This document shows, one piece after another, positions 36,166-49,500 of a DNA stretch of 64,000 nucleotides. Within the stretch, counting starts at the first letter, position 1. Every line of letters begins with the position of its first letter. Source of the stretch: Reticulitermes speratus (Eukaryota > Arthropoda > Insecta > Blattodea > Rhinotermitidae); NCBI GenBank assembly GCA_021186555.1, contig JAJKFL010000039.1, positions 38,895,610-38,959,609 of the forward strand. The letters are read 5' to 3'. The notes below the pieces were generated by a model. It did not search any database, was not told where the DNA came from, and worked only from the letters and a program-made list of their open reading frames with translations. Made by a program: the position numbers and the translations under genes.

Positions 36166-36769
36166 AAGACAAATTGAAAGGCAGCAACCTTCCCCAGACT
36201 TAATCTGTTTTGTTTATTCATGAATGCAGTTTCGATTTGTGTATCTCCCCACTTGGTGCTGACCATGCACCACGTCTCACAGTATTTGTCTGTGGCAGGA
36301 TGACAACATGAGAAGGAAGGCACATCATCTGATGTGGCCAGGAAAGCCGTATGTTGAGAACAAGCCAGCTCCTGCACCTCTGCCCTTTCAGAGAGGGGGT
36401 AGTTTGAGGCAACCGCGAGGGGTACTGCAGTACATGCCTTCCAATCACAATTGGACTGTGCGCGCACCGAACAGGCCACAGCCAGGGATGGTTGCCAGGG
36501 GACAGCAGCAGCTGCAGCCAGCGCCAAATGCAGTCAGAGTGCCCGCATCAAACCCTGGAAGTCCAGTTAGACCAAAGAATGCGGCAATGCAAGTTAGACA
36601 AGCATATGCTGCAGGAGTGCGATATGAACCAGCAAAACCAGTGAGAGATGTCATAAAGGGATTTGAAAAAAAGTAGAATCAATGCATATATACAGCACCC
36701 ATTCCTTTGCCAGGGATTAAACATGGCAATGCACACATGTATTCAGGGAAAAATTATGATGATGTGAAG

Positions 36770-36930
36770 ATTACCATCTTCTGGGATGTGACAACGTTTC
36801 AAAGGAAAATACTGCCTGAATCTTCAGGGTTGAATAGTTCTTCATGAAGATGGAACGAGCAAGTTCCTCCAAAATGTTGGTGCCTATGTACCTGATTACA
36901 TGGCAGCATATCCCAGCAGGCTGCTTTCAC
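36770..36930. repeat. Palindromic copy of the dispersed 'DRYQ' repeat
   Basis: Left half 'accatcttctgggatgtgac...actgcctgaatcttcaggg' and right half 'agatggaacgagcaagttcc...catggcagcatatcccagca' are inverted around 36840. It begins about 95 bases after the kinase stop codon. Confidence 0.75.
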
Positions 36931-37774
36931 AACCAGCGCTGTGAGAAGTCAAAATGTCACATGGCCAGGCAAGTGGTTTGGCTTCCACTACTTCACTGGT
37001 ATGTGTCCAAATGTATGCATTCTGGTAAAGAGGAATCTGCCATACTGTGCACTGGATCTGCTTTTAAAGTGTGACTATTAACTGTGTACAGTGTACTCAT
37101 ACCAACACCAGATGGTATTGATAATGACATAGGACACAACATTGCAAAATGAAGAGTAAAATAGTCATCCTCATAAATTATATAGTTACTGAGATACTGT
37201 GAAATTTTGTCATATAATCTAGCAAAACTTAGCATGTTTGGCTCTTAATCTACCTATTTCTTACTTTATTCACTTCAGTATCAAAATCAGCCTTTCACTA
37301 AGCAAATGATAAATACTAACTCAAACCAAACTGAAAATCAGTTGAACAAACAACAAACATAGCTGTAATATGTGCCAAAATTCTGCCTGTGCCATACAAT
37401 GTGGACTGGAAGGTTAGGGGGCCACACTGATGACCAAGCCCACCTAGAGCTCTGGAGTCAGTGACTGACCAATATGCTAAACACATGATTTTCAGTAAAA
37501 GGAAAATTACAACTTACATGGGTCCAATTCTGAGATTGTAAGGAGTCATGACACTTTGAAAGTTTTATAGACTTCTCCTTAATCATTCTGTATGCAGAAT
37601 ATCTGAAGAGGAAGTCAACCATGACAGTATATATGTTTGTGTGCAGTATTACAAAAATGACCCATTTTAATTTATAATTTGTGTAAAATTTTCTGTTACC
37701 AGCTGTTATTACATTAATGATATAAACTTATATTTTAGTACCTTAATGTGGGACACGCTATTGTGTTATGTACG

Positions 37775-38050
37775 TATACCTTATTACTTCGAATTTAAGA
37801 CGCCCTCTAATTTAAGACACACCTCGCTTTTAAAAAGGAATTTTAGGAAAAAATTTTTGAAAGCAAATGCATTTCACACCCTGTAAAATTCACTGCTCTG
37901 TTAGTGACGCCCCTTGTTTTTCGAGGAAAATTATGTTTTTGAGACTTTCGAAGAGTGAAAAATAATACCTCAAATTTAAGACACACCCTAATTTTCAGTT
38001 TGAAAAATGTCAAAAAAAGGTGCATCTTAAATTCAAAGTAATATGGTATA
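37775..38050. mobile_element. 276-bp MITE with 30-base terminal inverted repeats
   Basis: The left end tataccttattacttcgaat... and the right end ...ttcaaagtaatatggtata are inverted copies with few mismatches. The termini resemble those at 56411 (a 'TACCGTAT..TTCGAATcTAA.gCGCA' type), so the same pogo-like superfamily is plausible. No coding capacity. Confidence 0.8.
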
Positions 38051-39689
38051 TAATAGGTTAAGAAAGACCACCAAAACAACTAATCTTGTTATACAAGTTA
38101 ACTTCTTGTAAAAAGCCATATTTGTTACAAGAAATTAATTTGTTTAACAAAATTAGTGTGCTGATGGTCATTCTCAGCCCATTTTAGAACAGTGTCAATT
38201 AGCACTGTCAGTTTAAGAACACTGAAATTAAAATTTGTTCATTCTGGATCTTAATCAAATTCAGAGATGCTTCACTTCATACAAAGTTGTTATATTTAAT
38301 ACAAAGCAAACCATATTTATCTCTAATTACATTTTGGCTTGAAGACGACTCTGTTTTTCACTCAAATTTCTTCAGAGAAAAGTGAATTATGCTCCCATAC
38401 ATAACACACAATGGAACCAACTAACTGCTGCAAATACTAGATAGCTTGCGGTGTTAAGTCTTGTGTAATATATGGTTACCTTCAAATCTAAACCCACGGA
38501 CAAACTATGCATAATGTGAATAAGATTCAATCTGAGTGATTTTGTGACTGAGATACACTTCAATAGTATCCTGCTATCTATGCCTCGGTCTACCAAGTGG
38601 TCTCTTTCAAACCAAAAACCTGTATGCATTTCTCTCCCACATATGCCCCATGACCCACCAATCTAATCATCCATCATTTGATCTCAATAATAATATTTGG
38701 TGAGGCGTACCAATTGTGAACCTCCTTGTTAGCAGTAAAGTGTGCATCATTTTTTGTACATCACTTGTTACTGAGAAATGTAATAAACTCTGATTTGAGT
38801 GACTTGTTAATGGTATTCCTCAGTTACCTTCTAACATCCTGTTTTCATTTCTATTCCTCTTCCACGTTTGAGTTTCTGTTACAGTTTTACCTATCCGACA
38901 ACAGAAGGGTATGGTCATGTTGAAAGTCCAGTATGCAAAAAATTACATAAAAATATAAATATTTTCCATTAAGGTCCTGTCCTTGCTCTCTGTTTCCACA
39001 TTACACAGTTTCCATTCATTAAAGCTGGTTTCATAACGTTTCTTACACAAGGGTTTCGGGACGGTAACAGTTTTCTGCTGAAGACAGGATTCTGTTCTGT
39101 CCACGTTCTGTTTAAGACAGATTACTCTACATTTAATGATCACACTTCATATTTACTGCAGCATTCTGTTCTCAGTTACAAAGTCTCTCTTCTCCCTGTA
39201 CATCTACAGCTTTTCCTTGTTTGCTACAGGCATATGTACAGTATATGTCTTTCAACATGTTAAGTTATGTCAGGCTACACACACACATATGTCCTTTAAC
39301 ACTTATTTATTCTGAACTGTTCAAAGAAATTCAGCATAGAAGAAACAAGTTCGTCACCGAAAAATAAAACGTAAAAGGGCGTTTTGAAATTCAGGTTTAA
39401 CAACAGACAAAAAAAATGTTTTAAACTGAAATGATAGCATGTATTTCTCAAAATTTATCTGCTCTATATGTCATCATGAATAAGCATCTGAAATTGAAGC
39501 ATTTAGCCATATTCAGACAAAAGTGGTTAATACTGGCTGGTTATCAGTTATTAAAGGGTTGGGTTAGCTTGCTGGTACAGACTGAATGCACAAGCAAGTT
39601 ATGGGGCAGAAGGATCAAGTTTCGCACAGTTGAACCCTCAATGCACAGGACAAAGAAACAGCTGATGGTCAGAACAACAACCATACTGA

Positions 39690-39865
39690 AAATAAAAGTG
39701 GGAAAGATTCAGGGGCAGGTAATGTAGATGAACTGTATTACTTATAAACAGAAGTGGGAGAGATTCAGCGGCAGGTAATGTAGATGAACTGTATTCCTTA
39801 TACAGACAGAAGTGGGAGAGATTCAGGGGCAGGTAATGAAGATGAACCATGTTCCTTATAGAGAT
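39690..39865. repeat. Three-copy tandem repeat, unit about 56-58 bp
   Basis: The unit begins 'aagtgggagagattcagcgg' and continues 'caggtaatgtagatgaac'. Three successive copies with small length differences. Frames open across it on the minus strand are a by-product of the repetition. Confidence 0.9.
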
Positions 39866-42800
39866 AGAATTTTATTGCATTCATGGAACTTTACACACTG
39901 ACAAACTGCTGTCACAGTCTTGTTCCAGCGGCAGGCGGAGAACTGCGCGTGGTTCAGTTGATGTTCAACACAACTTACACTATGATTTTAGAAGAAAAAA
40001 AAAATAAGTTATGATGCTGTAGTGGTAGAAATGGTGTTCAAATGTTCAACAGGAACACGGCGCAATTATCCTCCTCACAGTGCTTCAAGTCCACGTTAGT
40101 CTATATTATAATGTGTATTACTGAGGAACGTGCTCCGTACTCCCCAACATTTCTAACAGATGGCTAAAATCTAGGAGTTATATGTACTGCTACATACACA
40201 GAAATGTTTAAAAAATAAACAGAAGAACACAAGTCATCATCAGGAATATGTAACAATATGTACATTTAGAATAACATTTGTCTCCTGCCCAGACGAGCCA
40301 TAGTGCACCTTAGCACAACTCCTCAATAAATATTACTAATCGCAGTTTCTGTCCACTATAAATTTCTAGTTACAATGTTTAATTACATCGGACTTCCACA
40401 TTTTCCCAAAATAAGACCAGCTAAAACAAAATCTGGTATAGGAGGAAGGGAATGGTTCCATTCCACAGCAGTGGGATGCCCCCTTTAACCATAATTCAAC
40501 TCAGAAATAATTACTGACACCTACCCCATAGTTCTTTTATAAGGTTATAGCCTGAAAATATGTTTCATCTGTAAACAGTGTATTTAAAATGATCCATTCC
40601 TGGAAAAGACCACAAGTCTGTCAGATGTTATGCTGGTGGTTTAGAAAACAAATCTGACAGTTTTACATCCCCCCCCCATAAAGGCATTTTGGTTTTTTCT
40701 GAACTGAAATGGCAAGTGGAATGTTCTCTACTGTGTTAACATGAGCAATCGTTCACTCCCCACCCTAATGGAACTGTATCTTTGTCAGTCACAACACACA
40801 CCATCTTGCTTGAGCAGTCTCCAGTTTCTGAAACCAACTACCAGATTGGTCCTTTGAACCCGTCCATCGTTAGCCACTGGCCCCAGGTTCCCTAGGGAAT
40901 CTCCAGTGTGCTCTGACGCAACAGACGGGCGTGCCAGCCTTACTGACAAGACAAGAAACGACTCAATGTAGAGGAGATGAAACCATTACACACTACTCTG
41001 ACTAGGCTACACTAATACGTCTTGCTGCTTGGTGACAACTATTCAAAATTGAGCACCTGACGTCACTTTATCCGTCCTCTGAGTGTAGGTTATGTACATT
41101 CCAATGTGATGTCCTGGCAGTGTACGTGATTAGAATAAGTCGCGATGTAATATATATATATATATGTATATATACACAACAATACGCATTAAAAACGATG
41201 TCTGGGACTGATATTAGTGCCACTAATGAACCGTTCTCACTCAAACGCACACACATACACACACACAATTCACAGACTAATGCTACGACTAGGGATGGGA
41301 CATTTTGATTGGTGCACACTCAACACACAGAGAGAGCTGCTGCCTACACACTGAGCAATTCACAAGTTTTTCAGGTTTCTGTTCCTCTCAAAGAGGTGGA
41401 GGTTTGCGTCCACCATGCTCTCTCGCTCCACCTCCACATAAAACACTAAACCACTCCTCATCCGTTCTATTAGGCTGCTTACAGATTAATAAAAAACATT
41501 CGTATAGACCTGCTAGATGAAATGTCATACTACAGCGCATGGTGCAATGGAAGATAATAATTTTGTAATGTAGGGATTGTCTACAACACTTGAGAACATA
41601 CACATGGGGAAATGGCCCAGGCCTGGGATCGTTGATCATTTTCACTTCATTTGTTTGATCTGTCTCTTCTCAATGACAGGACTGGCGCAGGCTGTGCTGT
41701 AGGTAGAGGACACAAGCCTTGCCACAGTCCAAGATGAGTTCATACAGTTGCCCTTGTACTCCAGGCACTGCTAGCAGCAGGGGGAGTGGGGCTGACACGG
41801 AGAAATTACCGATGTTAAGAGTTTCCCATTGTCAAACAGCGCTGTTCGGAAAGCGTGGTGGAGGGAGCGGGGGGGGGGCCTGACCGCTGGTACGAGCTCT
41901 CGTGAAGAGCGCTCGGAGGCAGCTGAAATGAGAGAAACGACGTCACAAGCTTGCCTCCCTGGGCAGAAAGGAAGAGGACTGTGACAGACAGACAGACAAG
42001 CACAACACCAAACACTACAGCATGCAGGCCGGACTCGGGAAGGATAGCGGCATGTCTTCTCATCTTGTCTTCACAATAATTTAACCGATTATTCCTTCTT
42101 TCCAGGCAAGTGCAGAGTGCAATATGCTTTATCTGGTCACTGTACCACTCTGTACAGTGCTGCGCAAGTGATGTATACCACCAGTGCCTTATAAATGAGA
42201 CTGAAAACCTTGTGCTTCAGTGCATGGTGTGTTGAGGAATGAACACACACCCATACCTGGTACCGTGGCGTATGCAGAGTGGCGCCGGGGATTGTATTTA
42301 CTCATAAACGTCCTTCTTTCAAACGGGCTCGGCACTGGGTACAAAAAGATTTTAAAAAAGTATTTGATGACGGATCATAACAACAATAAAAAAACCCTCC
42401 TTTCAGACAAAGAACTTGACTGTTACATACACCTTGGTTCAGCAGAGGAGGAAGGAGGGAAGGTAAGAGGGGAAAGCATGCAATGTTGGGTCTACACAAT
42501 ATAAAACTCAATGAAAATATATAACTTTAATTTCAGCAATGATTCACAAGTACAAGAAAATAAACTGAACCAAGTGACTGGGAAGATAGGGCAGACAAGT
42601 CCTGCACACAGCACTGCCAAGCTGTTCACATTTCACTTCCATGCTCTCACATTTTCAAAAAGAAAAAAGATAAAGGTAAACTAAAATTTAAAACAACATT
42701 ACTTGGTTCATGCAAGCTACAGCAAGTTTATGTACATCGCCAGAGCTATAACACACAACAGTTGTGTGAGTGACCGCAGAAAGCTACTGGCTTTCACCTG

Positions 42801-43117
42801 TGGTAGTACCACATCAGCACTTTATGCCTATACTACTTCTGACTTTTCCACGATGTTTCACAGAAGCTTATCAAAAGGTATATTTAAAACATAAATTCAG
42901 GAGTTGAATTTTCAAAATATTCATGCAAAAATCTGCAGGATGGATTTTATCTGATGTCTGCCAAATACTGCACATGCACTACTCTAGTCTGCTGGCAGGG
43001 CAACTACAACTCAACAAACTGAACAGAGGTGTTGTGGTGGTGCTGGTACAGACACACATTGTATTTGGCAGCGAGGTGTTCACAGTATGAGTTTAACCGT
43101 TTGATATGTGTTCTGTG

Positions 43118-43283
43118 TCATGAATATCTGAAACCCAGCAAGGTAGACACCAATGTAAAACTAGAAAATGGGGCAAGGTGCTTACATGAGTCGGGGTGTG
43201 GCTTTTCCTCGGCCACCATTAGCGCTGCACGCTCTGCTGGGGGCATGCGCTGCTCTAACGCATTCACACAGTTTAACATGCTC
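43118..43283 (-). CDS. Candidate alternative last exon of the Glut1-like transporter
   Basis: A pyrimidine tract and cag precede 43283. In the phase left by the exon ending at 52096 the exon reads SMLNCVNALEQRMPPAE, then RAALMVAEEKPHPDS, then runs on to a stop at 43118..43120. An internal donor (gtaag at 43181..43185) could end it earlier, at 43186. It starts with the same seven bases (gagcatg) as the exon at 43622. It would give the transporter a different cytosolic tail from the 43622 exon. It is supported by frame and splice signal only. Confidence 0.5.
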
Positions 43284-43549
43284 CTGGAAAAGAGTCAGCA
43301 TACCTGGTTTGGGTGAGCTATGCAACAACAACACAGTGAGGGGAGAGGACCATCCCCAACATCATTAACTCACACCATTTCAATTATCATCTTTCCTTTT
43401 TCTTTGTATTTTGCCTGAAGGAGAATTAGAAAACTATCCTGGACATACCTGGGTGGAACCCAAGGTAAATCAGATAGTTTTCTGGAGACCGACAACACCC
43501 AGCATTACCTGCCAGCTCAAAACAACAATTACAACCTAACATCTTCTCA

Positions 43550-46500
43550 CTAATGCTTCTGATCAGATTCCACCATACCACTCACGTCTGTCTCTTTGCT
43601 CACTGATGTCTCCTCCATGCTCCTGAAAGCGAACACACTTCAATTAAGGCTCCTCCTGCGCCTCTCGCATAATGATGTCTTCTGCTAAAGGTGGCAAGCC
43701 TCAAAGCAGGTTCCCGATTCGTGTATAAAATCTGTCTGCATCCCACGCTGCAATGTGTTGAGTGTGCGCAGACTTCCAGAAGGGAATTAGGACACTCTTG
43801 TCATGCTGTGCACGGTGGCGCGTAGCGGGTGTGTCGGCTGGCCTGAAGACTGTCATAGTGCAACGGCAGCCAGCTTTCCCCATGCATACGTTTCTCAAGC
43901 AATATGATACATGTGCCAACAGATTTTACATCCAACCGGAATCCTGCCTTCAGGCAAGTCGAGGTGGAGCGACAAGAACATGTTACATCCAAAACAGAAA
44001 ATATACTTGCGTTGAGGGAGTTGGGTAAGAAAATATTCTAAAAACAACTGTTGACAGGCTCTGGAAAAGAAATCTGCTTGAATAAAACCATTAAAACTGT
44101 GATGGTTTTCAGCAAGCTCAGTGCTCTGTGGAGTTGTCTCAAACACTAGTACGTGTTGCTGATTAACACACAACACAGAACACAAGCATGCTGCCCAACA
44201 CAAATCCACACTACATTTCCTGAGAGTAACATGGACACAAAAAACACAAAAGAATATATTCTGTAACCTATCACTTCTCTCTTTCTTGTACTAGTGTTAC
44301 AAATTTGTGAACTTCTGCAAACTGATTTAGTAACAGTCAGAGATATCTAAATGAAAATAAAGTGCTTTAGTGTTTATTGCTGAAGATGTGTGATACAAGT
44401 CTAATTTATAGTAGGATAATTTAAATTAATCAATTCCAGACAAAACACATTTACTGTTAAGTCTATTTACGTGTTTATATAGAAGCAGTTGGTGTTTTGG
44501 CTGTGACAGAAGTTTCACTCCAAAGACTGGCCCACCACAGACACAAATTAAATAGGAACACATACTCAAGAAGGGAAGAAACAAAACAAACATGGGACAG
44601 TCTAAGAGCTGGAAGCATGCATAGACATTCAAAGCCTTGCCACCAGCAGGGACTGGGGACAAAGAGAAAGGTACTTAAATAAAAGACAGAAGAATGGCAT
44701 GCGAGGTTAGGCAGCATGCAGCAAGAATCAAGCTACTCACCCATACAACCTACTGTCGCGCAGACTGCCCCTTGAACCACAGTAAAGAGAGAAGTAGATT
44801 AACAATACAGTACACCTTGTATAAATATATCTCCTCTCACTGAGATATTTATACTGTGGGGCATAAGACTGTGCCGAGCTATCTTTATTATGGCAGACAG
44901 AAATGTCTTGAGTTATCTCTATTGCAGAGAACACAACTGTGTTGAGATATCTTTACTTCAGGGCACACAATTGTGTTGAAATGCCTTTACTGTAGAGCAC
45001 ACACTTGTGTTGAGGTATCTTTACTGCAGGGTACACAATTGTGTTGAGGTATCTTTACTTCAGGGCACACAATTGTGTTGAGATGTCTTTACCTCAAGGC
45101 AAACAATTGTGTTGAAAACATCTCTAGTGCAGGTCACACAACTGTGTTGAGATATCTTTACTGCAGGGCACACAGTTGTGTTGAGATGTCTTTACCTCAA
45201 GGCACACAATTGTGTTGAAAACATCTCTAGTGCAGGGCACACAACTGTGTTGAGATATCTTTACTGCAGGGCACACAGTTGTGTTGAGATATCTCTACTG
45301 CAGGGCACACAATTGTGTTGAGATATCTCTACTGCAGGGCACACACTTGTGTTGAGATATCTCTACTGCAGGGCACACAGTTGTGTTGAGATATCTCTAC
45401 TGGAGGGCACGCACTTGTGTTGGGATATCTCTACTGCAGGGCACACAGTTGTGTTGAGATATCTTTACTGGAGGGTACACAATTATGTAGAGATATCTTT
45501 ACTTCACAGCACAGAAGTGTGTTGAAATGTCTTTACTGCAGGGCACACAGTTGTGTTGAGACAGCTCTATTGCAGGACACACAGTTGTGTTGAGATATCT
45601 CTACTGGAGGGCACACACTTGTGTTGAGATATCTCTACTGCAGGACACACAGTTGTGTTGAGATATCTCTACTGCAGGGCACACAGTTGTGTTGAGATAT
45701 CTCTACTGGAGGGCACACACTTGTGTTGAGATATCTTTACTGCAGGGCACACAGTTGTGTTGAGATATCTTTACTGGAGGGTACACAATTATGTTGAGAT
45801 ATCTTTACTTCACAGCACACAAGTGTGTTGAAATGTCTTTACTGCAGGGCACACAGTTGTGTTGAGATAGCTCTAATGCAGGACACACAGTTGTGTTGAG
45901 ATATCTCTACTGCAGGGCACACAGTTGTGTTTGAGATATCTTTACTGGAGGGTACACAATTATGTTGAGATATCTCTACTGCAGGGAACACAGGTACGTT
46001 GAGATATCTTTGCTTCAGAGCACACAATTGTGTTGAAATATCTTTACTGCAGGGCACACAATTGCTTTGAGATATCTTTAGTGCCGGGCAAACAATTGGG
46101 TTGAGATATCTTCACCACAGGGCACACAATTGTGTTGACATCTGTACTGTGTGACACACAATTATATTGAGATACCTGTACTGTGCAGCACAGATGTTCT
46201 ATCATCTCTTGTACACAGCACACATAGTTGTGTTGAGACATCTTTATTACAGGGCACATAATTGTATTTGAGATATCTATTGCATGATATGCAGCTGTGT
46301 TGTCATCTCTGTTGCAAGAAAACGTTGTGTTCAAATAACTTTACAGTAGGACACACAACTGTATTGGTACCTCCACTGCAGTACTTGCAACTGTGTTAAA
46401 ATACTTTAAAAGGGGCACACTTACAGTAGAAGCAGGCTCTGTGTTGAGATATCTCTACTGTAAAATATGCACCTTTGTTGAGATGCATACAACTGTTATG

Positions 46501-49500
46501 AGATATCTCTACAATTAATACCACATGCATATCCCACATTCAAATATACACTATATGTTACATGTGTACAAAGTTAGATTCTGCATCCATATCAGCAACA
46601 TACAATCAGAAGCTATGTTTTATTAACAGACAGGAAGATGTCCTTTAAGTCATTTTGATACTTCGCAAGTTGCTAAAAAGCTTTAGGAAATGTGGTTATG
46701 ATTACCGGGGATGTGGGGTGGAAGATTTTATGGACAGGCAGAAGGATGAGTTCTGCTATTCTTCAAGACAGAAACATGCTGGTACCTATCTACCACCCTA
46801 CTAGGTGTCATATCCCAGAAGACTGTAACTTCTATCACTGCACATCCCACACTGCAGAAAATTCTACACACCTTGCTCTGACAATCCAAAACACCAGAAT
46901 AACACTTAACATGCAATGTAAGAACAAACAAATTTTTACGTTTCCATGGTGGTGAAAATTAAGACAAATATTTTTTGGGTAGTGGTGTGACAGCATATAG
47001 TTCTTTATGAAGTTACCAACGTTCTGAAGGATCGTGCTGCCTCCACATTCAGTGTAACAGTGAGCAAAATTGAGAAGGGACAAGTTACACTGGGAAAGTA
47101 GGGAACAAGGTCAAGGCTGACAGATGTGCTGCTCTTCCAGAGGGAAAAAGGTTTCAGCACCACAGAGATAGAGCTCTGTACCTGTATTGGCTTCACAGCA
47201 TGTTTGGAATCTTGAGACAATCAAACAACCAAGCTGAGACATGTGGGGCATGCATAAAACACAGGAGAGATGAAAAATGCATATGAAAGTTTGGATGAAG
47301 AACCTGAAGGGAAGATACCATTTGTAATACCTAGGTGCGATGGAAGGATAATACTGAAATGGATAATAAAGAAATAACGTGGAATAGGGCAGACTGGATC
47401 CATTTGGCTGAGAACAGAGTCCAGTGGTGGTCTAAAGAGTCCACGATAATAAAATTTGGAGTTCTGTATGAAGCAGGAAGTTAGTATAATGATTATCTAT
47501 CATGTTTCTACCTCTCTTCCACACACAACAACCAGCCCCCCACCCCTCACCCTCATACAGTTGCTCCAACAAGCTAACAAAGAATGGGGGATATCATGAA
47601 ACAGTGGATGCTGGTTCATGCTGTTTGTTCAACATCCTGGCACACATCAGTATGCAGTGTTTTAAATATACTTTACACACAGATGCTTTTCCTATTTATG
47701 TGGGTTATGTAAGAATGCTGTCTGCATCACAGGCAATTGAGGTTCTAATCCTACATTTGATAGCGTGACAGGAAAGTCATGAAACCCTCTCACTCTGAAT
47801 ACCCAGTGTCCTGGTCAAGATTTGAACCACACACATTATGAATACAAGTTTAGAGCACTACTACTATTCAATATTGAAATATTATCCTAGCTACCTATTT
47901 TGTGTTTTACACAACAGCAACAAAAGAAACTCGTTTTTGTAAGTCCTTCAGCCCTTAGAAGGCAATATGAAAAATCAAGAGACCAACTAATAGGTTCATG
48001 TGATCTTGTATGAACACAGCTAATGATCTGAGGATTCAAATTTTCAGGGATGTGACAATGTGTTGCTGGGTGAGCGGTTCCCAACATTTCAAAGGATTGT
48101 GGTGCCTTCATCTCCAGGGTCAAGCAGTGCAAGAAGAATGACCTGGATAGCTTGACCCAACAACACAGTGTTACATCGTGGATGACATGAATCCTCAAAC
48201 ACACCAATTAAGAACCTCACATCTTGCACCTAATGACAGAAGCTTGTGTGGTGGGACAATGCACCCACTTGATGTTATGAACACATCCAGTCTTCAGAAC
48301 GCTCACTTTGCCTCTGTTCTCATCTTACCCCTTTCGCATCAACATATATTCCTGTCATTTCCATTTCTGATGTTAAGGGTTTGGTTACATAAACTGCCTG
48401 GTTCTTAGGACATTCAGGTCAATTCAGGGGCTGCCAAATGTCATGAGTACTTTAATCATGCAGTTCTCTGTATAAAAAAATCCTATTAACATGGACCTAA
48501 TTTACAAAACTTAAGGAGTCCTTGTAGTTTAAAAGAAAGGTAAGGACATACCAGAATAAGGGCTTGTCTGAAAAATTAAAAAAAAAATCAATGTGACACT
48601 AAAAGAAGCAGTTATTTAATAATGAAAGACATAAGAAAAACTGCTCAATAATGTTTTTCTACAACCCAACTGTCATTCTCAGTACAGTGCTGCCAATTGC
48701 TTCAGTTAAATTTACACTAAAGTTAACCTGAAATTTTTCACTAAAAGCCCCCATTTCTGATGTCTATTTTTTTTAAGGCGCCAGGACTCACTCCACAACA
48801 GTTGATTAATATAAAGATGTAATTTGACACACTGCTTCTGAACCACTCTCTCTGTATGTACTTATGACACTAACTTCTGAACCACTCTCTCTGTATGCAC
48901 TTATGACACTAACTTCTGAACCACTCTCTCTGTATGTACTTATGACACTAACTTCTCAACCACTCTCTCTGTATGTACTTATGACACTAACTTCTGAACC
49001 ACTCTCTCTGTATGCACTTATGACACTAACTTCTGAACCACTATCTCTGTATGCACTTATGACACTAACTTCTGAACCACTCTCTCTGTATGCACTTATG
49101 ACACTAACTTCTGAACCACTCTCTCTGTATGTACTTATGACACTAACTCTGAACACTCTGTATGTACTATGACACTGTAACTTCTGAACCACTCTGTATG
49201 TACCTACTGACATTGCAACTTTTCAGTATGCAAAGAATGATTCACATTGTGAAAAATGTCTAAATATGCTGCACAGTTCAACATGGATACAGGAATAAGA
49301 AATTTGAGGTTTCCATCACACTAATGCTCTTCCAGGATGTGATGTCATGCAATCTGGTAGTTAGCAACATTTTGGAGGAATCTGCTGCCTGCAGCTTCAG
49401 AGTACGAGAAGACGCAGGACAGACATTCTGTTACACCAACATGCAGCCCATTGTCTGATAAAGTTATTAAGCATGTTTGTAAAACCACATGGAGTACCGA

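Larger units (their letters stand above)
25426..36676 (+). pseudogene. Chk2/loki-like FHA-domain serine/threonine kinase, probably a pseudogene
   Basis: Chk2 (loki in Drosophila) is a nuclear DNA-damage kinase with an N-terminal FHA domain. Likely exons: 25426..25674 (FHA: GRDASCSYVI, SKKQFKI, YVNDKKIG), 29240..29332 (KFAMKTVK with the catalytic Lys, NILEKISH), 29779..29952 (FIVMEFMEGGDLFRRV, YLHQQNIVHRDIK), 32986..33194 (PQNILL, VADFGVSK, GTPYYQAPEIL, VDIWSMGILLYF), 33843..34021 (SYQFPFER, VTDLIKRMLKHHPKER) and 36299..36676 (DDNMRRK to a proline/glutamine-rich tail and stop). Defects: TGA in the Lys exon at about 29294; in 33843..34021 an in-frame TAA near 33929 and reading-frame changes, including one just before the exon end. 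No glycine-rich-loop exon was found. HRD, DFG and APE are kept. The alternative is a working gene with consensus errors. An ATTAAA lies about 40 bases after the stop. Confidence 0.68.
36677..43117. other. Intergenic region between the kinase locus and Glut1
   Basis: The two loci converge here. I recognise a 'DRYQ' repeat, a MITE, a three-copy tandem repeat and a TA-rich microsatellite (about 41150-41175), but no further gene. The 41690-42060 part is richer in GC and may be untranslated sequence of Glut1 or an unrecognised exon. Confidence 0.5.

Noticed and set aside
36135..36654. Antisense open frames opposite the last kinase exon
   Set aside because: They are shadows of the proline/glutamine-rich tail coded on the plus strand.
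41140..41180. TATA-like promoter in the TA-rich stretch
   Set aside because: It is a TA/CA microsatellite, with no gene start nearby.
45839..46334. Minus-strand open frames rich in '[10 protein letters not shown]'
   Set aside because: They run through the 34-bp minisatellite, and the frame rotates with each unit.
44840..46510. CRISPR-like array
   Set aside because: The 34-base units are contiguous with no unique spacers, the context is a eukaryotic intron, and the units vary among themselves as in a minisatellite.
48864..49213. Open frames coding [17 protein letters not shown] repeats
   Set aside because: They follow from a 39-bp tandem repeat being a multiple of three. They are open on both strands and there is no start or splice context.
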